Assembly (NCBI GenBank): GCA_034096865.1
Contig: JAWQFJ010020636.1
Span: 77,501-95,000 of the forward strand
Direction of reading: 5' to 3'
DNA from: Theodoxus fluviatilis
Taxonomy: Eukaryota; Mollusca; Gastropoda; Cycloneritida; Neritidae
DNA: 17,500 nucleotides
The translations under genes and the position numbers were made by a program. The notes beneath the pieces were generated by a model that was given only the letters and a program-made list of their open reading frames with translations, ran no database searches and had not been told where the DNA came from. Positions 17,012-17,500 of this stretch are shown in pieces. Each line of letters opens with the position of its first letter. Position 1 is the stretch's first letter.

Positions 17012-17018
17012 CCTCCCT
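16941..17018. repeat. (CT)n microsatellite passing into (CCCT)n
   Basis: About 33 perfect CT units to 17006, then three CCCT units. It directly follows the C-rich tract, so nearly 170 bases are almost pure pyrimidine. Confidence 0.97.
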
Positions 17019-17110
17019 GCCTCGAGCTTCTTCTCTACCCCTCCTTTCTCTCGATCTTCCGATCCATCTGCTAATCCTGTCCTTTTCTCTCATTCTCAAC
17101 ACTCATTTCA

Positions 17111-17150
17111 TCCCCCTTCCTTCCCCTCCTTTCCTCCCCCCTTCCCCTTT
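17111..17150. repeat. 40-base uninterrupted polypyrimidine tract
   Basis: Every base is C or T, with C-runs of 4-6. No fixed unit. Confidence 0.9.
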
Positions 17151-17307
17151 ACTCCATCCCTTCCCTGCCACTTTCCAGGCCCTCACCACTTGTGTGAAAA
17201 AACGAGCGAGCAACAAATTCTGCGTGAAAAATGAAATTTGTCCGGAGCAAAGTGCAGGATGCGACAGTCATCAGACAGGGACGCCAGCAGTCGTAGTCAA
17301 TTGCGGG

Positions 17308-17403
17308 AGATGGAGTGGAGGAAGAGAGGAAGATGAAAGAGGAGGAGGAAAACGAGAAGGAATGAAGAGTGTGAGAAGCACCGAATGTGGGAAAGAGAAA
17401 TGA
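17308..17403. repeat. Purine-rich low-complexity tract
   Basis: GGA/GAA/GAGG words on the plus strand with few T or C. Opposite bias to the preceding pyrimidine tracts. Confidence 0.8.
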
Positions 17404-17478
17404 AGGATCAAGGTCCCCGTTGTGCAGACATTGCACCCTTCCCCCCTACCCCATCTCAACCTCCTCTCCCTCCGCCGA

Positions 17479-17500
17479 GAGAGAGAGAGAGAGAGAGAGA
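17479..17500. repeat. (GA)n microsatellite, cut by the window edge
   Basis: Eleven GA units reach the last base, so the tract continues outside the window and its true length is unknown. Confidence 0.95.

Noticed and set aside
1..17500. GA repeats at both ends of the window, suggesting terminal repeats of one large element
   Set aside because: Five long GA/CT tracts occur in the window, the flanking unique sequences at the two ends do not match, and the window edges are arbitrary.
1..17500. CRISPR array, bacterial operon or prophage
   Set aside because: No spaced identical repeats, no ribosome-binding-site/ORF organisation and no recognisable prokaryotic or phage protein; base structure is that of animal non-coding DNA.

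Overview
This looks like non-coding DNA from an animal nuclear genome, and I recognise no complete protein-coding gene in it. The window is dominated by simple repeats of metazoan type: long GA/CT, GT/CA and CCTA microsatellites, poly-G/poly-C runs and one-sided purine or pyrimidine tracts. Between them lies stop-rich sequence with no bacterial-style gene packing. CpG does not look strongly depleted by eye and no vertebrate interspersed repeat is recognisable. That, with two degenerate tRNA-derived SINE-like heads, makes an invertebrate such as a mollusc more likely than a vertebrate. The lineage is an inference, not a demonstration.

Layout. 1-110 is a GA repeat with a nested 14-bp period. 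277-763 holds a SINE-like element with a foldable tRNA-like head and candidate target-site duplications. 1320-1970 has a purine-rich tract, a GC-rich segment and a pyrimidine tract. 3035-3327 is a cluster of inverted repeats: a 54-nt hairpin, a small hairpin, a 101-nt hairpin with 41-bp arms and a 14-bp perfect palindrome. 3640-4010 is a decayed GTG/GAT trinucleotide array. 6085-6575 is a compound microsatellite (TG, CAGT, CT, CCTA, TATC, CT). 7248-7365 is a CA repeat followed by a 24-bp near-palindrome. 9160-9398 is purine-rich and ends in a 22-base G run. 10483-10573 is an uninterrupted GT repeat of about 45 units. 10840-11530 is GC-rich, and 9590-10130 and 11820-12200 are AT-rich. 13939-14328 is the most protein-like open frame, closed by a stop, AATAAA and a GU-rich stretch. 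14860-15180 is a G-rich tract followed by a C-rich one. 15639-15694 has a hairpin and an E-box palindrome. 16336-17500 is again repeat-dense, with GT/CG, C-runs, a tRNA-Arg-like relic on the minus strand, CT and GA.

The longest open frames are explained by repeats. Purine-only DNA cannot contain a stop codon on its own strand, and dinucleotide or GTG arrays read through as low-complexity peptide. No co-operating gene set or operon is present. The items most worth checking are the inverted-repeat cluster at 3035-3327, the SINE-like element at 277-763 and the orphan open frame at 13939-14347. I found no convincing evidence of a wholly new biological system.
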